The translations under genes were made by a program, and so were the position numbers. Shown one piece after another: positions 1 through 5,318 of a DNA stretch of 5,579 bases (its first letter is position 1; each line of letters begins with the position of its first letter). Source of the stretch: Frankiales bacterium. Its GTDB lineage: Bacteria; Actinomycetota; Actinomycetes; Mycobacteriales; SCTD01. The notes beneath the pieces are model-generated. The model was not told the origin of the DNA, searched no databases, and saw only the letters and a list, made by a program, of their open reading frames with translations. The stretch spans positions 1 to 5,579 of the forward strand of contig JAOPWI010000403.1 in NCBI GenBank assembly GCA_025965755.1, read 5' to 3'.

Positions 1-118
1 GCTTGGCCAGCAGCAGCACGCTCACGTCGGCGACGACGGCCACCAGCGCGACCAGCACGGCGGTGAAGCCGAGGACGAGCAGCAGCACGCTGCCCTCGTC
101 GCCGGCCGGCCGCCTCAC
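1..118 (-). CDS. TadG-like pilus assembly protein, N-terminal fragment (gene continues beyond left edge)
   Basis: Only the first 39 codons are in the window, reading leftward from a GTG whose GTGA overlaps the TGA of the upstream TadE-like gene. The fragment begins VRRPAGDEGS, a short charged and basic stretch ending in the Glu-Gly-Ser typical of TadE/TadG N-termini. A long hydrophobic segment follows, about residues 11-30, then D31 and a further aliphatic run to K39. This fits TadG-like proteins encoded at the end of actinobacterial tad clusters, which carry one N-terminal membrane anchor and an extracytoplasmic remainder. Unlike the preceding TadE protein, the residue five after the glycine is Leu rather than Glu, so prepilin-type cleavage is less certain. 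The gene-end position, the tight coupling and the N-terminal pattern support the call. The body of the protein is unseen, so the exact family is inferred. Confidence 0.7.
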   Translation of the reverse strand, partial: MRRPAGDEGSVLLLVLGFTAVLVALVAVVADVSVLLLAK

Positions 119-540
119 GGCGCCTCACGGAAGCGGTCGACCACGGCCGAGTGGGTGGCCCGCACCGGGATGCCGCCGCGGCCCTCCGGAAACAGCCGGC
201 CGACCAGCGGGAGCTGCACGACATAGGCCACCTGAACGGTCACCGGCTCGCCGGCGACCAGCGGGCACCCGGTCGGCGGGGGCATCGTCCAGCCGCGGGC
301 GATGCCCTGGTCCCGCAGGGCCAGCCCGGCGGCGGCGCGCGCCCGGACCATTCCGGCGCCGCAGTCCTCGGCGCGGGCGAGCGCCCTGCCGGCCTGCCGG
401 GCCGCCTCCGTGACCCCGAACGCCGCGCTCTGCAGCTGGAACAGCCCGATCAGCACGTAGACCAGCGGCACCATCAACAAGACGGCCAGCCAGGTGAACT
501 CGACGAGCGCGCTGCCCTCATCGCGGTCGAGCCGGCTCAC
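115..540 (-). CDS. TadE-like pseudopilin (second of two)
   Basis: This 141-residue protein starts at a GTG overlapping the stop of the first TadE gene (GTGA), which implies translational coupling. Residues 1-9 are a short charged leader ending in Gly9. The sequence SALVEF follows, giving Glu at +5 and Phe at +6, the classic prepilin/TadE processing signature. A hydrophobic helix spans about residues 15-37 and leads into a TadE-type stretch with TEAARQAGRALARAE. The C-terminal part is soluble and presumably outside the membrane. It contains two cysteines, C60 and C92, which could form a disulfide. In Tad systems TadE-class proteins are minor pseudopilins needed for fibre assembly, normally cut by a dedicated prepilin peptidase, which is not encoded here. 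The N-terminal motif and the operon position make the family assignment strong. The precise role relative to its neighbour is inferred. Confidence 0.85.
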   Translation of the reverse strand: MSRLDRDEGSALVEFTWLAVLLMVPLVYVLIGLFQLQSAAFGVTEAARQAGRALARAEDCGAGMVRARAAAGLALRDQGIARGWTMPPPTGCPLVAGEPVTVQVAYVVQLPLVGRLFPEGRGGIPVRATHSAVVDRFREAP

Positions 541-908
541 CGCGACTCCTCCAGCGCATGACCCGTGACGGTGATCCGGACCGGTCCGGTGAGGCGCAGG
601 AGCAGCGGCAGCGGAGCGGTGACGCGTACCTCCACGACGCCGTCCCGGACGGTGGGCGGCGCGACGTCGGCGCGGCGGGCGTACGCGGGTGTGAGGTCCT
701 GGGCGATGGCCTGCAGCGTCCGGGCCCGCGCCTCGACCGGGCCGCGGTCGGCGTTCGCGCCGTACCGCGCGCCCTCGGCCGCCGCGGCGACCAGCACGTT
801 GCGGGTGTGCAGCGACAGGCCGAGCTGGAACACGACGCCGAACAGCAGCACCACGAGCACCGACACCAGGACGAAGTCGACCGCGGCGCTGCCCCGATCG
901 CCGGACAC
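537..908 (-). CDS. TadE-like pseudopilin (first of two)
   Basis: This 123-residue protein has the TadE layout. A six-residue charged leader ends in Gly6, followed by SAAVDF, a hydrophobic helix at about residues 12-30, and then HTRNVLVAAAAEGARYGA, the conserved alanine-rich patch of TadE proteins. The +5 residue after the putative cleavage glycine is Asp rather than the usual Glu, a conservative change. The C-terminal half, about residues 85-118, is rich in alternating beta-like valines and likely lies outside the membrane. The GTG at 908 is the only ordinary start after an in-frame stop. It sits 8 bases past the stop of the pilin-like gene without a clear Shine-Dalgarno sequence, so translation probably depends on coupling. 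It is expected to be a minor pilus component working with the next TadE-like protein. Confidence 0.87.
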   Translation of the reverse strand: MSGDRGSAAVDFVLVSVLVVLLFGVVFQLGLSLHTRNVLVAAAAEGARYGANADRGPVEARARTLQAIAQDLTPAYARRADVAPPTVRDGVVEVRVTAPLPLLLRLTGPVRITVTGHALEESR

Positions 909-916
909 CGGAGCGG

Positions 917-1123
917 TCAGCCCGAGGCCGGCTGCTGCACGTCATCCAGCGCCTGCTCGAACAGGTCGCGCAGGGCGTCGTCGGCGAAGCCCCAGATGAC
1001 CGTGACGATGCCGGCCGTCATGATCGTGATCATCACCCAGCCCGGGACGTCGCCGCGCTCGGGATCGCCGGCCTCCACCCGGGTGCGCGCGCGGACCGCG
1101 AGGGCGAGGAGTCGGTCGGACAC
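917..1123 (-). CDS. small Flp-pilin-like membrane protein, candidate major pilin of the Tad pilus
   Basis: This 68-residue protein lies between tadC and the tadE genes, where actinobacterial tad clusters commonly carry a short pilin-type gene. Residues 1-25 are hydrophilic and ARG/ASP-rich and end in RGD. One hydrophobic helix follows at about 26-46 (VPGWVMITIMTAGIVTVIW), then an acidic amphipathic tail, DDALRDLFEQALDDV. That size and layout match Flp-type pilins, whose assembled core is essentially one helix. However, the canonical Gly/xxxxGlu-Tyr cleavage motif is absent. Gly24 is the best cut-site candidate and would put Trp at +5. The GTG start is well supported, with a GGAGG five bases upstream, the best ribosome binding site in the operon. 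It is the only plausible fibre subunit in the window, but the pilin role is inferred from size, topology and position. Confidence 0.7.
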   Translation of the reverse strand: MSDRLLALAVRARTRVEAGDPERGDVPGWVMITIMTAGIVTVIWGFADDALRDLFEQALDDVQQPASG

Positions 1124-1128
1124 GGGTG

Positions 1129-1133
1129 CCTCC
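1129..1133 (-). promoter_or_regulatory. ribosome binding site GGAGG of the pilin-like gene
   Basis: On the minus strand GGAGG lies five bases before the GTG at 1123, an ideal Shine-Dalgarno match and spacing. It fixes the start of the 68-residue gene. The other genes of the operon mostly rely on stop/start overlap or weak sites, so this one suggests that the pilin-like protein is translated independently and more strongly. Confidence 0.75.
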
Positions 1134-1146
1134 AGGGAGTGGGTGG

Positions 1147-1156
1147 CGAACGTTCG
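1147..1156. repeat. 10-bp perfect palindrome in the tadC/pilin gap
   Basis: CGAACGTTCG is a perfect palindrome inside the 50-base gap (1124-1173) between the tadC stop and the pilin-like gene, the only real gap within the operon. It has no spacer, so it cannot form a normal RNA hairpin with a loop unless the inner pairs open. A regulatory role is possible, but a chance occurrence in GC-rich DNA is just as plausible. Confidence 0.35.
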
Positions 1157-1173
1157 ACGGGTGGTGGCGCGCC

Positions 1174-2112
1174 TCAGCCGACGACCAGGTCCAGGCTGCC
1201 GGCGGCCGGGAAGAGGGCGAAGACGATCGTCACGGGCAGCACCAGGAAGACGACGGGCACCATCATCGCGATCTCCTTGCGTCCGGCGGCCTCCAGCAGC
1301 TGGCGCTTGCCGGCCTCGCGGACGTCGACGGCCTGCGCTCGCAGGACGTCGGCCAAGGGGGTCCCGCGCTCGACCGCGACCGAAACCCCGTCGACGAACC
1401 TGGCCAGCGGGGTGAGGCTCGTGCGGCGGGCGACGCCCTCGAGCGCCTGCACCAGGGTCGCTCCGGCGCGGGCCTCACCGAGGGCCCGCCCCAGCTCCTT
1501 GCTCAGCTCGCCGGCGGAGATGCGGTGCACCCGCTCCAACGCCCCCACGGGGCCCTCGCCGGCGGAGACGGCCAGGGCCAGCAGCTCGGCCACCGTCGGG
1601 AACTCCTCGAGCATGCGCTCCTCGCGGCGGGCGACCTGCCGGCTCAGCCAGCGGTCACGGCCGAGGACGCCGCCGACCGTCAGCGCGACGGCGAGGCCGA
1701 GCAGCCCGACCGGCCCGGGTCCGGCGCCGGTGACTGCGGACAGGACGCTCAGGGCGAGCGCCAGCGCGAGACCCAGGGCGCCCCACACGACCTGCTCGGC
1801 CCGGAACTGCTCGAGCGTCATGCCGGTGCCCAGGGTGTCCAGCCTGCGCCGCACGCCGGCCAACCCGCCGACCCAGCGCTCGACGACGCGGACGCCGTCG
1901 GCGAGCACCGGCCCGAGCAGCCGCTCGACCGTCGGAAACGGCGTCAACGCACGTCGCTCGGCCAGCAGCCGGCTCTGCCGCGGGGCGTCCCGCAGGTACG
2001 GCGCCAGCCGGTCGTCCAGCCGAGGGCGGCGCGCCCACGGCGTGCCGAGGGCCACCAGGCACAGCCCGGTGCCGGCGAGCAGGCCCAACGCCGAGCCGGT
2101 GGCGGCGCTCAC
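1174..2112 (-). CDS. tadC: TadC-type Tad pilus platform membrane protein (type II secretion F domain)
   Basis: This 312-residue integral membrane protein is a GspF-family relative. Hydrophobic segments fall at about residues 5-23, 109-128, 133-150 and 282-303. The cytoplasmic T2SSF domain spans about 168-297, with the family-like stretch FPTVAELLALAVSAGEGPVGALERV beginning at 170, a GEARAG turn, and TPLARFVDGVSVAVERGTPL before the last helices. Its length and topology are normal for TadC. In Tad systems TadB and TadC together form the inner-membrane platform that couples the ATPase to pilin insertion. The GTG start at 2112 overlaps the tadB stop as GTGA, and the hydrophobic N-terminus begins immediately after it. 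An extended reading further upstream would overlap tadB and is not credible. The TadB/TadC distinction rests on gene order and the longer linker between the first and second membrane segments. Confidence 0.9.
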   Translation of the reverse strand: MSAATGSALGLLAGTGLCLVALGTPWARRPRLDDRLAPYLRDAPRQSRLLAERRALTPFPTVERLLGPVLADGVRVVERWVGGLAGVRRRLDTLGTGMTLEQFRAEQVVWGALGLALALALSVLSAVTGAGPGPVGLLGLAVALTVGGVLGRDRWLSRQVARREERMLEEFPTVAELLALAVSAGEGPVGALERVHRISAGELSKELGRALGEARAGATLVQALEGVARRTSLTPLARFVDGVSVAVERGTPLADVLRAQAVDVREAGKRQLLEAAGRKEIAMMVPVVFLVLPVTIVFALFPAAGSLDLVVG

Positions 2113-2966
2113 CGCAGCACCCGCCGCTCGACCGGGAGCCGGGCCACCCGCATCATCACCCGGTACGCCAGCAACGACACGCCGCCGCCGGCCAGCAGCA
2201 CGACCGAGCCGGCAGGGGTGTTGTACGCGGCGACCGCCGACGGCGTGCTGGACAGCAGGAGCAGCAGCACCCACGGCGCGCAGAGCGCCAGGCGGGCGGC
2301 GTTCACGGTCCAGCCCTGGCGCGTCTCGAGCTCGGCCCGCGTGCGGGCGTCCTCGCGCAGGAACCCCGACAGCGTCCGGAGCAGCCGGCCCAGATCGGTC
2401 CCGCCGACCTCACGCGCCATCCGCAGTGCCTCGACGACGCGGTCGCCGACCGGGTCGGACAGGTTGGCCTTGAGCCGGTCGAGGCTCTCCCCGAACCGGC
2501 CCGTCGCCCGATAGTCCTCGCCGAAACGGCGAAAGGCCGACCGCAGCTGGTCCGGCCCGCGCACGCCCAGCTGGGTCAGCGCCTCCGGCAGCGACAGCCC
2601 GGCGCGCACCCCGCTGGCCAGGTTGTCGACCGCCTCCGGCCAGACGTCGCGCAGCTCGGCGGTGCGCTGCGCGCGGCGGCGGCGCACCAGCAGCAGCGGG
2701 GCGCTGGCGGCGAACACCCCGAACAGCAGCGCGATGAGCGGAACCCGGGAGCCGAGCAGGACCAGGACCGCCGTGAGGACGCCGAGAACCGCACTGACCG
2801 ACACCAGCTGGCCCGGGCTGACCCCCTCGACCCCGGCCTGAACGAGCAGCTCCCGGAGCCGCTCGCGCAGCCGGTGGTCCCGCGGCCGGCGCGGCGGTGC
2901 TCGGTGGCCGGACCGCCAGACGAGCAGCCCACCGAGCCCGAACAGCAGGCCGAGCAGCGCTCCCAC
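2109..2966 (-). CDS. tadB: TadB-type Tad pilus platform membrane protein (type II secretion F domain)
   Basis: This 285-residue membrane protein has hydrophobic segments at about residues 2-16, 53-72, 75-94, 222-240 and 252-271. A T2SSF domain lies between the inner pair and the last pair. The diagnostic region WPEAVDNLASGVRAGLSLPEAL (about 109-130) is typical of TadB, followed by the AREVGGTDLGRLLRTLSGFLRED region. It is predicted to form the cytoplasmic-membrane platform with TadC, next to the hexameric ATPase. The GTG at 2966 is chosen because it lies one base after the ATPase stop (TGA-C-GTG) and directly precedes the first hydrophobic segment. Initiating further upstream would embed the N-terminus in the ATPase gene. 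A purine-rich GGGAAGAAG upstream may help ribosome binding. Length and architecture are ordinary for the family. Confidence 0.9.
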   Translation of the reverse strand: MGALLGLLFGLGGLLVWRSGHRAPPRRPRDHRLRERLRELLVQAGVEGVSPGQLVSVSAVLGVLTAVLVLLGSRVPLIALLFGVFAASAPLLLVRRRRAQRTAELRDVWPEAVDNLASGVRAGLSLPEALTQLGVRGPDQLRSAFRRFGEDYRATGRFGESLDRLKANLSDPVGDRVVEALRMAREVGGTDLGRLLRTLSGFLREDARTRAELETRQGWTVNAARLALCAPWVLLLLLSSTPSAVAAYNTPAGSVVLLAGGGVSLLAYRVMMRVARLPVERRVLR

Positions 2967-2967
2967 G

Positions 2968-4197
2968 TCAGGCTTCTTCCCGGGCCAGCAGCGCCGGCAG
3001 GTCCAGGCGTGCCCAGGCGAACCGCTCGGCGTGCGGCGGGTAGCCGTCGGCCCGGACCAGCCGCTCGTCGCGGCTGACGAACAGGTCAGCCGTCTCGACG
3101 ACATCACCCTCGACCCGCCCCGGCACCGCGACGATCTCGCGTACCCGCCGGTGGCCGCTGCCGTCCTTGGCGATGTGCACGACGATGTCGACGCAGCTGG
3201 CAACAGTGGGCACCACGAAACCGTGGCCGACGTTGTCGCCGGCAAGCAGCGGAAGGGTGCACAGCTTGACGATGGCTTCGCGGGCCGAGTTGGCATGGAT
3301 CGAGCACATTCCCGGCAGGCCGGAGTTCAGCGCGATGAGCAGATCCAGGCTCTCTTCCTGTCGCACCTCGCCGACCACGAGGCGGTCGGGCCGCATGCGC
3401 AGCGCCTCCTTGACCAGGCGGCGCAGCTGGATCTCCCCCGTGCCCTCGAGGTTGGGCTGACGGGTCTGCATCGCCACCACGTCCGGCAGCCCGAGCTTGA
3501 GCTCGAAGACCTCCTCGCACGTGATGACCCGCTCGCGCGCCGGGATGGCGCCGGCGAGGCAGTTCAACAGGGTCGTCTTCCCGGCCTGCGTCCCGCCGGC
3601 CACGAGGACGTTCAGACCGGCGACCATCACGGCCTCGAGGAACCTGGCGGCCTGCACCGTCAGGGTGCCCAGGGCCACGAGCTCGTCGAGCGTGTTCGCC
3701 GACAGGATGAACTTGCGGATGTTGACCGACCAGTGCCGCCGGGTGATGTCCGGAATGACGACGTGGAGCCGGGAGCCGTCGGGGAGCATCGCGTCGACGA
3801 AGGGGGTGGACAGGTCAACGCGCCGACCGGTCGACTTCAGCATCTTCTCGACGAGCTCGCGGACCTGCGCGTCCGTCAGGATGGTCGTCGTCAGCTCCGA
3901 CCGGCCGCGCCGGGCCAGGAACACCCGGCCAGGCTCGTTGATCCAGATCTCCTCGACCGTCGGGTCGTCCAGGTGGCGCTGCAGCGGCCCGAAGCCGGCG
4001 ACGGCGTCGTAGACCGCCCGCACCGCCTGCCCACGGTCGGCCAGCGGCGGGAGCGCGCTGGTGAGCGTGCGCTCGTCGTACTCGGTGACGACCTCGTCGA
4101 CCAGCCGGCGCACCGCCGCCTGGTCGGACACCGGGTCCAGACCGCGGCGGCGCACCAGCTCGCGCACCTCGGCCTCGACCGTGTCGACCGCGCCCAC
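2968..4197 (-). CDS. cpaF: CpaF/TadA-type secretion ATPase of the Tad pilus
   Basis: This 409-residue cytoplasmic ATPase belongs to the type II/IV secretion (VirB11/GspE-like) superfamily and should hydrolyse ATP to drive pilin polymerisation. The N-terminal domain (about 1-170) includes GFGPLQRHLDDPTVEEIWINEPGRVF, typical of CpaF. The nucleotide-binding domain carries a Walker A GGTQAGKT at 201-208, an acidic-box equivalent CEEVFEL at 227-233, Walker B with LVVGEVR at 273-279, and a His box GMCSIHANS at 296-304. Two details differ from textbook CpaF: Gln-Ala instead of Gly-Ser inside Walker A, and Glu-Glu-Val in place of Glu-Asp-Thr in the Asp box. All catalytic residues remain, so it should be active. 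The GTG start has an AGGGG five bases upstream. It is the first gene of the operon, with no TadZ/CpaE gene ahead of it in the window. Confidence 0.95.
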   Translation of the reverse strand: MGAVDTVEAEVRELVRRRGLDPVSDQAAVRRLVDEVVTEYDERTLTSALPPLADRGQAVRAVYDAVAGFGPLQRHLDDPTVEEIWINEPGRVFLARRGRSELTTTILTDAQVRELVEKMLKSTGRRVDLSTPFVDAMLPDGSRLHVVIPDITRRHWSVNIRKFILSANTLDELVALGTLTVQAARFLEAVMVAGLNVLVAGGTQAGKTTLLNCLAGAIPARERVITCEEVFELKLGLPDVVAMQTRQPNLEGTGEIQLRRLVKEALRMRPDRLVVGEVRQEESLDLLIALNSGLPGMCSIHANSAREAIVKLCTLPLLAGDNVGHGFVVPTVASCVDIVVHIAKDGSGHRRVREIVAVPGRVEGDVVETADLFVSRDERLVRADGYPPHAERFAWARLDLPALLAREEA

Positions 4198-4202
4198 GTC
4201 AG

Positions 4203-4207
4203 CCCCT
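4203..4207 (-). promoter_or_regulatory. ribosome binding site AGGGG of the ATPase gene
   Basis: AGGGG on the minus strand lies five bases before the GTG at 4197. It supports that start for the first gene of the operon, where no upstream gene could provide translational coupling. Confidence 0.55.
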
Positions 4208-4290
4208 ACCGCTCCGAGGGCTTCCCTGCCCGGACGTCGCGCTCCCCGGCGCAGACCTCACCACGTCCGTGGGTTGATCGCCAGACCGGT

Positions 4291-4318
4291 GGTGGCCGGC
4301 TGTGGACAGCCGGACACC
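4291..4318. promoter_or_regulatory. 28-bp imperfect palindrome, candidate operator
   Basis: The core is CCGGCTGT-GG-ACAGCCGG (4296-4313), a perfect eight-base inverted repeat around a two-base centre. It extends outward through one mismatched pair (4295/4314) to GGTG and CACC, giving 12 of 13 paired positions per arm. It lies 45 bases before the transporter ATG and 93 bases before the ATPase GTG. No T-run follows on either strand and no gene ends here, so a terminator is unlikely. A dimeric regulator binding site controlling one or both divergent genes is the simplest reading. The binding protein is unknown. Confidence 0.5.
4301..4309 (-). promoter_or_regulatory. DnaA-box-like nonamer CTGTCCACA
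   Basis: The minus strand reads CTGTCCACA, one base from the actinobacterial DnaA box TTGTCCACA and allowed by looser consensus forms with a pyrimidine first. It lies within the central palindrome. It is a single copy with no AT-rich stretch nearby, so this is not an origin. It could be an isolated DnaA regulatory site or simply a by-product of the palindrome. Confidence 0.25.
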
Positions 4319-4363
4319 CGGGCTGGCGCGGCGGCGACCACGGGCGCGGTGTTCGATCTGCTC

Positions 4364-5299
4364 ATGGACCGGAGCGCACGACGACCGAGGGTGTCCACGC
4401 CCGTGCTCGCCGTCGTGCTGTGCCTGGTCTGGAGCTCGGCGTTCATCTTCATCAAGCTGGCCCTGCGGGACGCGTCCGCCATGGATTTCGGTGCACTGCG
4501 GGTCCTCGCCGCCACACCCCTGCTGCTGCTCGCGCTGTGGCTGCGCGACGCCGTGGCCCTGCGCGCCGCCCTGCGCGACCGGCGCGTCCACAGCACCGGC
4601 CTGGTGCTCGGGGCGGTCAGCATCGCCGGGTTCATCGGCCTGCAGACCGCAGGTTTCGAACTCGCCGGCATCGGCTTCGGAGCCGTGCTCATCTACGCGC
4701 AGCCGATGCTCGTCGCGGTCCTCGCCCGGTTCGTGCTCGGCGAGCGGCTGCGGCCGCGTCAGCTGCTCGGGCTGGTCACCGGCTGGGTGGGCGTCGCGCT
4801 GGCCGTGCTCGGGGAGGTGGCCGGCGGGCACTCCGGCGACGGCGTGTGGACGGCGGCGGCGCTGTTCCTGGGAGGGGCGGTGTGCTTCGCCGTCAGCACC
4901 ATCGTCGTCAAGGCGATCTCCAGCGGACCCCGCCCGGTGCCGCTCCCGCCGGCCCTGCTGCTCGCCTTCGCCTACGGCTCGGTGCCCCTGGTCCTGCTCG
5001 GGCTCGGGGACGGCGAGTCCGTCGACTGGACGTGGCGACTCGTCGCGTGCATCGCGTACACCGGCGTGGTCTCGCTCGCGGGCGGCTACCTGTTGCAGTT
5101 CCGGCTGCTCGAGCGCGGCGGCGCGTCCGTCGTCAGCAGCTACATCTTCGCCGTGCCGGTGCTCACGGCGGCGTACGGCGTCGCGCTGTTCGGCGAGGCG
5201 CTCACCGCCGGGCTCGTTCTCGGTGCCGCCGCGGTGGCGGCCGGCATCCTGCTCGTCACCGTGCCGGCTCGCCCGCGCCTGCTGGAGGAGTCGCCGTGA
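4364..5299 (+). CDS. EamA/DMT-superfamily inner-membrane transporter
   Basis: This 311-residue multi-pass protein has about ten hydrophobic segments, near residues 13-32, 42-60, 78-95, 102-122, 133-151, 161-182, 194-213, 224-243, 258-276 and 282-301. This is the duplicated five-plus-five arrangement of EamA drug/metabolite transporters. The family pattern at the end of each half is visible: LGERLRPRQLLGLVTGWVGV near 125-144 and FGEALTAGLVLGAAAVAAG near 276-294. The early WSSAFIFIKLAL and FGALRVLAATPLLL are also typical. Members export amino acids, metabolites or drugs, and the substrate cannot be read from sequence. ATG 4364 is preferred because the basic MDRSARRPR tail precedes the first helix. 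An in-frame GTG at 4349 is an alternative, and neither start has a clear Shine-Dalgarno, so a leaderless or short-leader transcript is possible. It is divergent from the tad operon, with no evident functional link. Confidence 0.9.
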   Translation: MDRSARRPRVSTPVLAVVLCLVWSSAFIFIKLALRDASAMDFGALRVLAATPLLLLALWLRDAVALRAALRDRRVHSTGLVLGAVSIAGFIGLQTAGFELAGIGFGAVLIYAQPMLVAVLARFVLGERLRPRQLLGLVTGWVGVALAVLGEVAGGHSGDGVWTAAALFLGGAVCFAVSTIVVKAISSGPRPVPLPPALLLAFAYGSVPLVLLGLGDGESVDWTWRLVACIAYTGVVSLAGGYLLQFRLLERGGASVVSSYIFAVPVLTAAYGVALFGEALTAGLVLGAAAVAAGILLVTVPARPRLLEESP

Positions 5300-5318
5300 C
5301 GCGCGGCCCGTCCGCCGC

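Larger units (their letters stand above)
4198..4363. promoter_or_regulatory. divergent intergenic region, presumed promoters of the tad operon and the transporter gene
   Basis: These 166 bases separate the divergently transcribed ATPase and transporter genes, so promoters for both directions are expected here. I see no convincing -10/-35 pair on either strand. TTGATC at 4274-4279 is -35-like on the plus strand but has no good -10 partner at normal spacing. The region contains a short dyad, CCACG-TC-CGTGG (4261-4272), and the stronger palindrome at 4291-4318. No small gene is evident. Confidence 0.5.

Noticed and set aside
1147..1156. Possible LexA/SOS box (GAAC...GTTC)
   Set aside because: Actinobacterial SOS boxes have about four bases between the GAAC and GTTC halves. 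Here the halves abut, so the site does not fit.
1126..2514. Long plus-strand open reading frame of about 460 codons opposite tadC and the end of tadB
   Set aside because: Its product is Gln/Gly/Pro/Arg-rich low-complexity sequence, as expected from reading a high-GC gene backwards. The minus strand encodes clear membrane proteins with family motifs.
4299..4308. LexA-like CTGT...ACAG in the divergent palindrome
   Set aside because: The enterobacterial LexA site has eight bases between the half-sites. Here there are two.
4061..4363. N-terminal extension of the transporter back to 4061
   Set aside because: The extra 101 residues are Ser/Thr/Arg-rich antisense reading of the ATPase gene, and EamA proteins start just before the first helix.
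4199..4831. Minus-strand open reading frame of 210 codons across the transporter gene and the divergent region
   Set aside because: The composition is biased His/Gln/Arg/Gly sequence without domains, and it is antisense to a well-supported ten-helix transporter.
5300..5318. Bidirectional terminator between the convergent transporter and acyltransferase genes
   Set aside because: The 19-base gap has no convincing inverted repeat and no T-run on either strand.
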